DNA from: PHET01 sp038202795
GTDB lineage: Bacteria; Actinomycetota; Coriobacteriia; Anaerosomatales; PHET01
NCBI GenBank assembly: GCA_038202795.1
Contig: JBBREQ010000019.1
Location: 1-31,443, forward strand
DNA: 31,443 bases
Direction of reading: 5' to 3'
The notes under the pieces are model-generated. The model did not search any database. It was not told the DNA's origin and saw only the letters and a list, made by a program, of their open reading frames with translations. Of this stretch, positions 15,601-24,064 are shown one piece after another. Position 1 is the first letter of the stretch; every line of letters begins with the position of its first letter. The position numbers and the translations under genes are program-made.

Positions 15601-17695
15601 CGCTTCCGTGGGCAACCCCGCCAACGAGGTCGGGTTCAGAATCGAGCGCGCCACGGTGTCGCAGGCTGGTGTTGAGAGCACCTACACGGTTCTCGCGACG
15701 GTCATGGCCAACCAGACCACGTATCAGGACACCACGACGGTCGCCGGACGCGCGTACCGCTACTACGTGTATGCGTTCAACGCGGCCACAGCAGGGGTCG
15801 CGTCGAATCCCTGGACCATCAGTCCGGTGGCGTTCGTCGACTTCTTCACGGTCACGCCTATCGCTGGCGTGGGCGGTACCATCTCGCCGAGCACCGTGCA
15901 GACAGTCGCCCCGGGGGCTGACAGCCCGGTATTCACGATTACGCCGGAACCCGGATTCTCGCTTGTAGACGTGACGATCGATGGTGTGTCGGTCGGGACC
16001 GCAACCACGCACCAGTTCTTCAACCTCGATGCGGATCACATTCTGCAGGCCGTGTTCGCCAAGGACACATTCATCATCGCGCCATCCGCTGGTGCTCACG
16101 GCAACATCTCGCCCAACTGGGACCAAGTGGTGGATCGCGGAACTGACAGTCCCACGTTCACGTTCTCGCCCAACGTGGGCTACCACGTTGCCGACGTACT
16201 GGTCGATGGCGTCTCAGTCGGCGTGGTGCCCCCCTACGCGTTCACGAACGTGCAGATGGATCACACCATCCGAGTCGTCTTCGAGATCAACGTCTACACG
16301 ATCACGCCGACTGCCACCACCGGCGGTACGATCACGCCTTCCACTGTGCAGATGGTCACGCACGGCGCCAACAGCGCCGTCTTCAGCATCGCGCCCAACG
16401 CGGGCTACAAGTACACGGACCTCGTGGTCGATGGCGTGTCGGTAGGCACGCCGGCCCAGTACTCCTTCACCAATGTGAAGGCCAACCACACCATCGCGGC
16501 GACGTTCATCCCGATTCCGATCTACACCATCACTCCGACCGCCACTCTGGGTGGCACCATCACGCCTTCGACGCAGCAGTCGGTGTCCGACGGGCTGAAC
16601 AGCCCGCTGTTCAACATCGTCCCGGCACCGGGCTACTACCTCTCTGATGTAGTGGTTGATGGTGTGTCGATGGGCCCGATCACGGCGTACACCTTCACAA
16701 ACGTGAGGGCGAACCACACGATAGCCGCCACGTTCATCCTGAAGGACGTCTCTCGCCAGTCGGGCAGCGCCATCACCAACGCGATGTACGCGGCAGGCTA
16801 CATGTTTCCCAGCTGGGTCGGTGTGAAAGACGTCGTGATAGCAAGCGGCGGCACGTCCACCGACGCCATGTTCGAGGCGGCGACCGCTGCGGGTCTTGCG
16901 GGAGGGTATGGCTGCCCGCTGCTCTTGGTGAGCCCCACCTCGCTCAGCACCAGTATTCGCAACACGCTGATCGCCATGCCTGACGGCATCCGCGTGCACG
17001 TCGTTGGTGGTACGGGCGGTGTGTCCAACTCGGTGCTCAACGCCATCAGGGCGACTCCGGGAGTGAGCTGGGCCGACCGTATCTATGGATCCGACCGCTA
17101 TGCCACAGCAGTAGCCGTTGCGACCAGGATGAAGGCGATCATGGGGCCGGCGTTCCCGACCACCGTTCTGATTACCTCTGCGGAATCGAGCAACAAGCTG
17201 GCTGACTCCGTTGTGGCCTCGGTCGTCTCGGCGAGGCTGGGCTACCCGATTCTGTATGTGAAGAAGTCATCTGTCCCGCTCGTGACCCAAGCCGCACTCT
17301 TCGATCTTGGACTGAGCACTCGCTACGCGCTGGGTGGCACATCCACCATCTCCGAGACCGTGCGCTCTGCGGTAGGGGTGCCCTCCGGCAATCGCATCTC
17401 AGGTGCCACCGGGGCCGATACCGCTGCGCTCTTCGGACAGATGGCGCTGACCCAGGGCTGGCTGCCAGGCTCCCACTTCGGGGCAGTGGCCACAGCTGCC
17501 GAGGGCAACTGGGCAGGTCCGTACCTGGCCATGCGCGGAGGTCCGCTTCTGTTCGTGAGCAGGACGTATGTGCCTGCCGGTACCGCGTGGTACTTGACGA
17601 ACAACAAGACCAGGATTCTGAAGGGCTACGTGTTCGGACCCACCTCATCGGTGGCCGAATCGACAAGGATGAGCCTGTTGAACCTCATCCAGTAG
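12611..17695 (+). CDS. Giant cell-wall-anchored multicopper oxidase
   Basis: 1694 residues. Order: signal peptide (about 1-31); N-terminal region (32-110); multicopper oxidase core (about 110-965); FnIII domain (about 967-1075); four InlB/Flg_new-type beta repeats of about 75 residues starting near 1078, 1153, 1228 and 1304; and three cell-wall-binding repeat 2 modules (about 1378-1694). All copper motifs are intact: H256-L-H258-G (LLHLHGG), H319-D-H321, H834-P-I-H837-F-H839, and H942-C943-H944-ILS-H948-EEMDM, giving the T1 Cys, the trinuclear cluster and a Met axial candidate at 953. The core is much longer than the usual 500 residues, with large insertions between motifs 2 and 3. The enzyme would oxidise a substrate by one-electron steps and reduce O2 to water at the wall surface. 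Large bacterial MCOs of this size include Mn(II) oxidases (MofA/MnxG type), but the substrate is unproven. CWB2 modules bind wall polymers non-covalently. Confidence 0.93.
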   Translation: MRGWDWRTSVRLTLVTLLMVCGVVVAASAAAPGDVPSKPDTAVQQKIDRVQGSRITQEQRESAAARMKLQKGMARLSAGVSGQALVAPLASLVPSQGGIPDYFGSTPNWAWSPPLRKFVDTMPGLGASNANNLGQYISVAKPDTTTYPGSDYYEIELRQFTEQMHSDMPPTTLRGYVQVNKGTDSAGNNTLVPDPIHYLGPFITADKDKPVRIKFTNKLPTGERGDLFIPVDTSVMGAGEGPIPGEMYTQNRGLLHLHGGITPWISDGTPHQWITPAGENTPYPKGVSVKNVPDMPDPGPGSMTFFYSNQQSARLMFYHDHSFGITRLNVYAGEAAGYAITDPTEQALIANGTIPADQIPVVVQDKTFVDENTILTTDPTWNWGTGAADANGIRPPKTGDLWVPHVYVPAQNPADIGGMNATGRWHYGPWFWPPIPASALAHPPIANEYYDPINAPWEPPLRPATPNPSMGMEAYHDTLLVNGTAYPVLEVDPKSYRLRILNAADDRFFNLQMYVADPAVTTSDGRKNTEVKMVPAVLTAGYPELWPTDSREGGAPDPLTAGPEWIQIATESGFLPKPAIIPQQPVTWNADPTTFNMGNVQDHSLMVAPAERADVIVDFSAYAGKTLILYNDAPTAFPALDARTDYFTGMPDMTDTGGPAGTDAGFGSNTRTVMQIKVAAAPPAQPFDLAALEAAFASDNVRPGVFESGQNPIHVPDSRYNSAYNDTFTADPYVRIYQNEMTFQSLEDSTVVMPLGPKAIQDETSEVWDYEYGRMSGKIGVEMPFTNATNANFVLYGYSDPVVEYLQDSMTPLSPIGADGTQIWKITHNGVDTHPIHFHLFDVQLINRVGWDNAIRPPDDNELGWKDTVRISPLEDTIVALKPVAPKMNFGIPDSVRLLNPTLPEGSSMGFSNIDPLTGQNYPVGSEITNVPTNFGWEYVWHCHILSHEEMDMMRPMSLAVARSEPETPVLSSPSNEADLGGTIVLNWTDGTPAGDPASVGNPANEVGFRIERATVSQAGVESTYTVLATVMANQTTYQDTTTVAGRAYRYYVYAFNAATAGVASNPWTISPVAFVDFFTVTPIAGVGGTISPSTVQTVAPGADSPVFTITPEPGFSLVDVTIDGVSVGTATTHQFFNLDADHILQAVFAKDTFIIAPSAGAHGNISPNWDQVVDRGTDSPTFTFSPNVGYHVADVLVDGVSVGVVPPYAFTNVQMDHTIRVVFEINVYTITPTATTGGTITPSTVQMVTHGANSAVFSIAPNAGYKYTDLVVDGVSVGTPAQYSFTNVKANHTIAATFIPIPIYTITPTATLGGTITPSTQQSVSDGLNSPLFNIVPAPGYYLSDVVVDGVSMGPITAYTFTNVRANHTIAATFILKDVSRQSGSAITNAMYAAGYMFPSWVGVKDVVIASGGTSTDAMFEAATAAGLAGGYGCPLLLVSPTSLSTSIRNTLIAMPDGIRVHVVGGTGGVSNSVLNAIRATPGVSWADRIYGSDRYATAVAVATRMKAIMGPAFPTTVLITSAESSNKLADSVVASVVSARLGYPILYVKKSSVPLVTQAALFDLGLSTRYALGGTSTISETVRSAVGVPSGNRISGATGADTAALFGQMALTQGWLPGSHFGAVATAAEGNWAGPYLAMRGGPLLFVSRTYVPAGTAWYLTNNKTRILKGYVFGPTSSVAESTRMSLLNLIQ
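15845..16740 (+). repeat. Four in-frame repeats encoding InlB/Flg_new-type beta modules
   Basis: Units of roughly 225 bp begin near 15845, 16070, 16295 and 16524. Each encodes a strand pattern such as YTITPTATTGGTITPSTVQ, then a G-Y-x-x-x-D-V-x-V-D-G-V-S-x-G segment, then YxFTNVxAxHTIxxxF. Units 3 and 4 are the most alike, indicating recent duplication or gene conversion. They would act as a stalk between the oxidase and the wall anchor. Confidence 0.85.
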
Positions 17696-17721
17696 CCGTA
17701 CCGCAGTTAGTTTGAGTCTCT

Positions 17722-17756
17722 CGAGAGGGGCGGGCCGACAAGGTCCGCCCCTCTCG
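17722..17756. terminator. Stem-loop between convergent oxidase and carboxypeptidase genes
   Basis: CGAGAGGGGCGGGCC-GACAA-GGTCCGCCCCTCTCG forms a 15-bp stem (one G:U) 27 nt after the oxidase stop and 61 nt beyond the minus-strand dacA-like stop. There is no T-run on either side. Position suits bidirectional termination. The stem shares GAGAGGGGC with the terminator at 11386-11423. Confidence 0.75.
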
Positions 17757-17817
17757 CGCTGCCGGGGGGAGTGGCTCACGCGCGAGCCCACATCTCGCAG
17801 CCGCGCCAGGGTTGCGC

Positions 17818-19359
17818 CTACTGAGCCGTGACCACCGCGTCTGCCATCCGTGGCGCCCCGAAGAGCCCCCGGACGCCGCGCATCAGCCAGATACCCAGCT
17901 TCTCTGCTCGCCCGGGCGCTTCCACGGCGGTAGCGGTGACAACCGGAACTCGAGAGACGACCTGCTCGCCCTGGAGGTACACGATCTCGCCGACTGTTGT
18001 CCCCTCCGTGACCGGCGCTGCGACAGAAGGGTCGAGGTCGACCACTCGCCGCAGGGGCACATCCGGGGTGAATTCCTGAACTGCCGATGAGGTCTCGGCG
18101 GCGCGCACCGTGACCACTCTATCGATGTAGTCGGCCACAGGCACCGCACCAACCGTCTCGCCCACCGAAGCGACGTCAAGTGCGGCCACTGCTGTCGCGG
18201 TCGCGAGCACCCGCTCACCCTGCATCAGCCGCACGGTGCCCACAGGCTGTCCCTCGAAGATCGGAAGAGGCAGCTGCGCCGCAAGCTGCAGCTTGCGGGT
18301 GACGGGACCGTCGAGGTCGAACAGCGTCATCGAAGTCTCCTCGGCGAATCGCGCGGGTACACTTCGCGAGGGGTTGGCCGAGAGAGCCACGGCCCCGACC
18401 GTCTCGGTGGGAGTGGTGAGTGTTTGGGGGCGTAGGTGCTTGAACCCCCAGTCCAGCAGACGCGCCGAGGTCTTGAACCGCTTGCCGCTGTTAGGTGCCC
18501 CCAGGATCACGGCGGTCAACTTCACGTCATCGCGCTGGGCTGTGGCGACGAGTGCGTACTTGGCGTCGTCGGTGAATCCGGTCTTGCCCCCCACGATCCC
18601 GGGGTAGGTTCGCAGCAGCTGGTTGGTGCTCTTGAGGGTGCGCGCGGGCCGGTCCTTGCGCTCGGCGAGCTTCAGCTTCCTGATCGAGACGACCCGCTGG
18701 AACTCCGGCAGCTTCATTGCCGTGCGGGTCAAGGAGGCGAGATCGGCTGCCGACGTATAGTGGCCGGGCTGGTCGAGCCCGTGCGGGTTGGCGAAGTGGG
18801 TGTCGTCCAGTCCAAGCTCGGCCGCTCGCTCGTTCATCGTGGCGACGAACCCGGACTCGCTTCCGTTCACCAGCTCGCCCAAGGCGATCGCAGCGTCGTT
18901 GGATGAGGCCACCAGCGCAAGTTCGACCAGCTGGCGCACGGTCAGTCGCTCACCGGGCTGCAGGCCGAGCGCGTAGGGCACCTTGCTCGCGTGCTCCGAG
19001 ATGGTGACCACATCATCGAGATTGGCACGCTCAAGCGCGATCAACGCCGTCATGATCTTCGTCGTGCTGGCCATCGCGTGCGGCCGGTCGATGCGCCGCG
19101 ACCACAGGGCGCGTCCGTCTCCGGCGTAGAGCGCGCCCGAGAAGGCGCTGATGTCCGGCGCCACGGTGTGTGAGGGATCACACGCGGCGAGCGGCCGACC
19201 TGCGATCTCATCGGCGTCAAGGCATTGTGCGAGGGCCGGAGAGGGGGCAAGGAGCAGGCTGAGCGCGACGAGGCCGGCAGTAGCGCAGCGCACGGCCAGC
19301 GGCGGATGCGCACGCCCCACCGGGCCTTGCGGTCGCGCTGTCCGCACTGCGACGTTCAC
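17818..19359 (-). CDS. dacA: D-alanyl-D-alanine carboxypeptidase (PBP5/DacA family)
   Basis: 513 residues from GTG 19359. A signal peptide ends near ALA/Q45. The penicillin-binding serine peptidase S11 domain (about 65-315) has Ser98-T-T-Lys101, Ser152-Ser-Asn154 and Lys259-Thr-Gly261, all three active-site motifs. It removes the terminal D-Ala from peptidoglycan pentapeptides on the outer face of the membrane. The C-terminal part appears to contain two consecutive PBP5_C-like beta domains, about 325-405 (LPLPIFEGQPVGTVRLMQG) and 410-485 (VAAPVTEGTTVGEIVYLQG), whereas typical members have one. A terminal amphipathic segment (AEKLGIWLMRGVRGLFG) probably tethers it to the membrane. The weak SD GGGGTG is 6 nt before the start. 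The antiporter gene lies 98 bp upstream on the same strand. Confidence 0.95.
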   Translation of the reverse strand: MNVAVRTARPQGPVGRAHPPLAVRCATAGLVALSLLLAPSPALAQCLDADEIAGRPLAACDPSHTVAPDISAFSGALYAGDGRALWSRRIDRPHAMASTTKIMTALIALERANLDDVVTISEHASKVPYALGLQPGERLTVRQLVELALVASSNDAAIALGELVNGSESGFVATMNERAAELGLDDTHFANPHGLDQPGHYTSAADLASLTRTAMKLPEFQRVVSIRKLKLAERKDRPARTLKSTNQLLRTYPGIVGGKTGFTDDAKYALVATAQRDDVKLTAVILGAPNSGKRFKTSARLLDWGFKHLRPQTLTTPTETVGAVALSANPSRSVPARFAEETSMTLFDLDGPVTRKLQLAAQLPLPIFEGQPVGTVRLMQGERVLATATAVAALDVASVGETVGAVPVADYIDRVVTVRAAETSSAVQEFTPDVPLRRVVDLDPSVAAPVTEGTTVGEIVYLQGEQVVSRVPVVTATAVEAPGRAEKLGIWLMRGVRGLFGAPRMADAVVTAQ

Positions 19360-19377
19360 GCAAACACCCCGTTCGAT

Positions 19378-19422
19378 GGCTCTCGACCCTTACAGAGTGC
19401 CACACGGAGCAAGGGTCGAGCC
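19378..19422 (-). terminator. Long inverted repeat between antiporter and carboxypeptidase genes
   Basis: Arms GGCTCTCGACCCTT (19378-19391) and AAGGGTCGAGCC (19411-19422) pair over 12 bp with a 2-nt bulge and enclose 19 nt. It lies just ahead of the dacA-like GTG and just after the antiporter stop. It could terminate the antiporter mRNA or structure the downstream leader; no T-run is present. Confidence 0.4.
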
Positions 19423-19457
19423 ACTGTCGCGGGTGCGAGGAGGCACGTGTTCCCGCG

Positions 19458-20426
<969 letters not shown>

Positions 20427-20550
20427 CGTCTCCCTTTTCGCGAGTCTGGACTGTACCGACGGAGCGGCGGAGCGTCAACGCATCGTGGCAGACGAGGGGG
20501 GGGCCTGCACCTTGGGCTTCGGACCGAGTGTCTTTGCACCGTGCAGCGGG

Positions 20551-20624
20551 TACAAACCCGGCAGCGTGCGACGGGTGCCGTGCGACCTGTGCCGTGCGAC
20601 CGGTGCCGTGCGACTTGGAGGGAG
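20551..20624 (+). repeat. Four 14-bp tandem repeats in the leader of the M28 peptidase gene
   Basis: Unit tgccgtgcgacNNG occurs at 20576-20589, 20590-20603 and 20604-20617, with a degenerate first copy at 20562-20575 (cagcgtgcgacggg). The last unit's final base is the first G of the SD GGAGGGAG (20617-20624). A -10-like TACAAA lies at 20551-20556, which would place the transcript start at about the first repeat. The feature therefore covers promoter-like box, repeats and SD. Copy number would alter leader length; a role is not known. Confidence 0.55.
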
Positions 20625-20628
20625 TCTC

Positions 20629-21876
20629 GTGCTGACCCGAATCGACGCATATATTCAGCGGCTGGTCTCACACCCGGATCGCCACGTGGGCGGGACCGGG
20701 AACCGCGATGCCACGGAGTTCTTCGCGACCACGATCGACTCGCTTGGCCTCGACGTGAGCCGCCGGCCGTTCGACTGTGTCGAGTGGGAGTTCGGCGAAG
20801 CGAGCGTCGAGGTGGGCGGTGAGGTTTTCCAAGCGCTGGTGGGACCGTACTCGGAGCCGTTCGACGGACGCGCGCTGCTCACCCAGGCGGCCACCGTCGA
20901 GCAGCTCGAGGACGAATCGATTCGCGGCACGATAGTCCTGCTCCATGGTGAGCTGGCGCAGGCGCAGATCATGCCCCGCAACTTCACCTTCTACAACCCG
21001 GAGAGCCATCGCCGGGTGATCCGCGCGCTCGACCGGTTCGCGCCTGTGGCCGTGATCGCCGCGACCGGCACCGACCCTCAGATGGTGGGCAGCCAGTACC
21101 CGTTCCCGCTGTTCGAGGATGGTGATCTCGGCCGCGCGAACGCGTACCTCAAAGATGTCCTCGGGGAGCGTCTTCGCGGTTTCGCCGGCCGAGAAGCACG
21201 CCTTCGTATCGACTCGACGCGCATTTCGACCACCGCCGAGCACGTCGTCGCGCGGCTACCGGGGACCAGACCCGGGCGCATCGTGCTCTCGGCGCACATC
21301 GACAGCCGCAAAGGCTCGCCGGGCGCGCTCGACAACGCAAGCGGGGTTGCCGTGCTTTTGGAGCTGGCGGCGTTGTTGAGCGAGGGCGAGGTGTGGCAGG
21401 GGCCCACACTCGAGTTCGTGCCGTTCAACGGCGAGGACAACTATGCTAATCCCGGCGAGATGATCTGGGTGGCCGAGAACGAAAATCGTTTCGACGACAT
21501 CGAGCTGGCTATCAACATCGACGACCTGGGCATGCGCGGGACCAGCAACCATGTATCGTTCTACGGGTGTCCACCCGCAGTGGAAACGCTCGTGCGGGGC
21601 GTGATGGCAGAGCACCCCACGACGCTCGAGGGCCCTCAGTGGTTCCAGAGCGATCACGCCATCTTCTCGATGAAGGGCAGGCCTGCACTCGCCCTGGCCT
21701 CAAGCGACATCGAGGGGTTCATGGCGCGCTACGCGCACTCGGAGCGGGACACGCTCGAGCTGGTCGACACGTGTCTGATCGAGGACGCCGCCCGATTCCT
21801 TCACGCGGTCATCGCACGGTGGGGCAGCGCTCCGGCTGCATCAAGCAGCAGCGATGACATGCCGATAGGACCGTAA
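20629..21876 (+). CDS. M28-family zinc aminopeptidase-like hydrolase
   Basis: 415 residues from GTG 20629, selected because GGAGGGAG is 4 nt upstream; an open frame to 20485 would run through the tandem repeats. An inserted PA-like segment (about 60-165) precedes the catalytic part. Metal-site residues in order are His223-x-Asp225 (LSAHIDSR), Asp235 (LDNASGV), Glu269-Asp270 (NGEDN) in place of the usual Glu-Glu pair, Asp298 (NIDDLG), and His370 (YAHSERD). This is the full dinuclear zinc set of M28 peptidases. There is no signal peptide, so it is cytoplasmic and could be an aminopeptidase or N-acyl amidohydrolase. The C-terminus ends in a Ser/Ala-rich tail. A 59-bp gap separates it from the GGDEF gene on the same strand. 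Confidence 0.88.
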   Translation: MLTRIDAYIQRLVSHPDRHVGGTGNRDATEFFATTIDSLGLDVSRRPFDCVEWEFGEASVEVGGEVFQALVGPYSEPFDGRALLTQAATVEQLEDESIRGTIVLLHGELAQAQIMPRNFTFYNPESHRRVIRALDRFAPVAVIAATGTDPQMVGSQYPFPLFEDGDLGRANAYLKDVLGERLRGFAGREARLRIDSTRISTTAEHVVARLPGTRPGRIVLSAHIDSRKGSPGALDNASGVAVLLELAALLSEGEVWQGPTLEFVPFNGEDNYANPGEMIWVAENENRFDDIELAINIDDLGMRGTSNHVSFYGCPPAVETLVRGVMAEHPTTLEGPQWFQSDHAIFSMKGRPALALASSDIEGFMARYAHSERDTLELVDTCLIEDAARFLHAVIARWGSAPAASSSSDDMPIGP

Positions 21877-21923
21877 CAGGACAGCCCGGTGCCCGGTCGA
21901 GGACGCGTCGCCGCAGCGGGCAC

Positions 21924-21938
21924 TATGACACTGGGATG
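21924..21938 (+). promoter_or_regulatory. Probable leaderless promoter of the GGDEF gene
   Basis: TATGAC at 21924-21929, six bases, then ATG at 21936. No SD. A second ATG (21945) lies in frame three codons on, also without a good SD. Confidence 0.35.
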
Positions 21939-23123
21939 AATCTGATGGATGTCGCTGAACCCAAGCGAATACGGGGTCTTCTCTCGCGCGCGCCGTGGCG
22001 AGACATCGAGCGTCCGGGTCGAACGGTGGCGATCTTCGCAGCAGTGGCGCTGTTCTGCGTCGCGGCCGATGCGCTGGCTCTGATGATCGCCACGGGTGTC
22101 AGCGCCAGCGATGCGCTGTTCTCACCACCGCCCCAGGATAGGCTGCTTCGCATCGGCGCCGTGGTGCTGGTGGCGGTGCTGGCGATTCTCGGCGAGATAG
22201 CCCTGACGCGATATCAGCGCACGTCACGCGAGCTGCGGGCGGAGCAGGTGCGGCTGCGGAGCCTCTACGAGAAGCATCCCTCGCCCATCGTCGCGCTGGA
22301 CCGGGAACTGCAGGTCACGTTCCTCAACGACCGTGCGGTTGAGGCAGTCGGTCTTCCTGCGGAGTCTGTCCGTGGCCAGGTGTGCCACAAGGCCATCATG
22401 GGCATCGACCAGCCCTGTGAAGGGTGTTTGGTCGAGCAGGTCTTCGAGACCGGGAAGCCGCACTCGCGCATCAAACATGAGGTCACGCTGGGAGGGCGCG
22501 AGAACTGGCTCGCACAGGTCTGGTATGCAATCCCCGGTGCGGATGGCGAGGTCGAGTCGGTTGTCGAGATCGCGTCTGACGTGTCTGCGCTCAAGCTCGA
22601 CGAGCTGACGTCACTTCCCAACCGGCTCCTGCTGCGTGACCGGCTCGACATCGCACTCGCCGGCGCGAAACGCCACGGACAGCTGATGGCGGTGCTGTTC
22701 ATGGACATCGACGGGTTCAAACGCGTCAACGATACGATGGGCCATGCGGCTGGCGATGCCCTGCTAACCGGATTCGCGGAGCGGCTGAGGGGCATCGTAC
22801 GACAGGACGAGACCCTCGCACGCGTCAGCGGCGATGAGTTCGTGCTGCTTCTTCCCAGCGTCGAGAGTGGCGAGGATGTCGGGCGCACGGCGGCGCGTAT
22901 CATCGAGCACCTGCGCGCGCCGTTCGTGATCGGCGGCCGCGACCTGCCCATCACCGCATCGATCGGCATCACGCTCTTCGCGGGTGGGGAGGCCACTGCC
23001 GAGGAGCTGCTCGACCGTGCGGACCAGGCGATGTACGCCGCCAAGAGCCAGGGCGGTAATACGTTCCGGACTTCCGGCGCCGACGGTGCGGTGCGTGTGG
23101 AGCAGCCGCCCAGCTACTCCTGA
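21936..23123 (+). CDS. Membrane PAS-GGDEF diguanylate cyclase
   Basis: 395 residues. Two TM helices (about 28-52 and 69-90) are followed by a short coiled coil, a PAS domain (about 105-220) and a GGDEF domain (about 222-380). The signature is Ser298-Gly-Asp-Glu-Phe302, an SGDEF variant that is still usually catalytic; FMDIDGFKRVND and ASIGITLF are also canonical. The product-inhibition I-site reads RQDE where RxxD is expected, so feedback may be weakened. The PAS domain has Cys150-His151 and Cys161-E-G-Cys164 in a CHKA...PCEGC pattern seen in possible redox- or metal-sensing PAS domains. The enzyme makes c-di-GMP from two GTP on the cytoplasmic side. The 3' end overlaps the convergent aminotransferase by 10 bp. 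Confidence 0.92.
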   Translation: MNLMDVAEPKRIRGLLSRAPWRDIERPGRTVAIFAAVALFCVAADALALMIATGVSASDALFSPPPQDRLLRIGAVVLVAVLAILGEIALTRYQRTSRELRAEQVRLRSLYEKHPSPIVALDRELQVTFLNDRAVEAVGLPAESVRGQVCHKAIMGIDQPCEGCLVEQVFETGKPHSRIKHEVTLGGRENWLAQVWYAIPGADGEVESVVEIASDVSALKLDELTSLPNRLLLRDRLDIALAGAKRHGQLMAVLFMDIDGFKRVNDTMGHAAGDALLTGFAERLRGIVRQDETLARVSGDEFVLLLPSVESGEDVGRTAARIIEHLRAPFVIGGRDLPITASIGITLFAGGEATAEELLDRADQAMYAAKSQGGNTFRTSGADGAVRVEQPPSYS

Positions 23124-23968
23124 GGGCGCAGTCGCGGGTCTGCAGTGAGTAGTGCACGGTAGCGCCCCATCAGGTCGCGCGTCACGAGGCCGGGCGCACC
23201 ATCGCCAATGACGTTCTCGTCAATCCGCACAATGGGGACCACGCCGCGTGTAGTGGAGGTCAGAAAGACCTCGTCGGCGCCCAGCGCTTCATCCACCGTG
23301 ACTGCGGCAAGGCGCGTGCTGTACCTGTCGCCCGCCAGCCTGAGAACCAGCGACCCGACCGTTCCCCGGAGCACGTCACGGTCCGGCGCGAGTATGGTGC
23401 CGTCCTTTACGAAGTAGACACTCGCACTCGCGGCTTCGAGCACGCGTTCCCCGTCGTAGTACAGCAGGTCGACTGCGTCGCCTTCGAGCACCCGGGGGCG
23501 GTTCTTCAGCATTGTCAGATACGCGGTCGTCTTGGCCGTGGGAATCTCGCGACGGTGCTCGTGCAACAGGAGCGCTCCGCCGTGCTCGTAGAGGGCCTCA
23601 GGAGGCTCGTGCAGCTCGTGGGTCAGGATCAGGAACGTGGGAGACGCCGGGTCGTAGCTCATGCCGTCTGGAGACACGCCGCCGGTGAGCACGAGTCGTA
23701 CCGTCGCCTCGTGATGCTCGTTGAGCCGTAGCAGTTCCGCGATCGCATCGCGGACCTCCGTGTCGGTCACGGGAACCGTCAGGCCCAGCTGCTCCGCCGA
23801 GGAGTGCAATCGCCTCAGGTGGTCGTCGAGCAAGAAGGGCCGCCCGCCTGCCGTCCGAAGAAGGTCGAACACCGCATAGCCGCGAAGCAGGCCGATGTCG
23901 AACGGCGAGAGCGCGGCCTCGTTGGCCGGGACGATGCGTCCGTTGAGGTAGATCCAGGGGGTCTTCAT
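23114..23968 (-). CDS. Class IV PLP aminotransferase (BCAT/D-amino acid aminotransferase-like)
   Basis: 284 residues, ATG at 23968. The fold-type IV pattern is clear: YLNGRIVPANEAALSPFDIG and LLRGYAVFDLLRT near the N-terminus, HLRRLHSSAEQLGL, Lys146 in TAKTTAY as the Schiff-base lysine, and Glu178 in VLEAASASVYFV as the PLP N1 partner. VFLTSTTRGVVPI supplies phosphate-binding residues. Possible reactions are branched-chain amino acid transamination, D-alanine/D-glutamate exchange, or 4-amino-4-deoxychorismate lyase; motifs alone do not decide, though VFDLLRT and the RGVVPI tail fit the BCAT/DAAT group. The 3' end overlaps the GGDEF gene. A -10-like box sits directly before the ATG. Confidence 0.9.
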   Translation of the reverse strand: MKTPWIYLNGRIVPANEAALSPFDIGLLRGYAVFDLLRTAGGRPFLLDDHLRRLHSSAEQLGLTVPVTDTEVRDAIAELLRLNEHHEATVRLVLTGGVSPDGMSYDPASPTFLILTHELHEPPEALYEHGGALLLHEHRREIPTAKTTAYLTMLKNRPRVLEGDAVDLLYYDGERVLEAASASVYFVKDGTILAPDRDVLRGTVGSLVLRLAGDRYSTRLAAVTVDEALGADEVFLTSTTRGVVPIVRIDENVIGDGAPGLVTRDLMGRYRALLTADPRLRPQE

Positions 23969-23980
23969 CCTTCAGTTCTA
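23966..23980 (-). promoter_or_regulatory. Possible leaderless promoter of the aminotransferase gene
   Basis: On the minus strand TAGAAC is followed by TGAAGG and then ATG. GAAGG abuts the ATG and is too close to serve as an SD. Spacing equals that of the three other probable leaderless genes, though the hexamer is weaker. Confidence 0.3.
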
Positions 23981-24064
23981 CCACACCGATGGATGGATGG
24001 CTCCTGGGCAGGGCGGTCGCAGCACGGGATTCCGTGGGCTTGTCGTGTGCATCCGCATTCGAGC

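Noticed and set aside
15845..16740. CRISPR-like or non-coding tandem repeat
   Set aside because: The about 225-bp units stay in frame, encode a known type of beta repeat and lack spacers of uniform length.
20485..20628. Upstream start for the M28 peptidase at 20485
   Set aside because: It would translate the 14-bp repeats and promoter-like sequence, whereas GTG 20629 has an excellent SD and the domain begins there.
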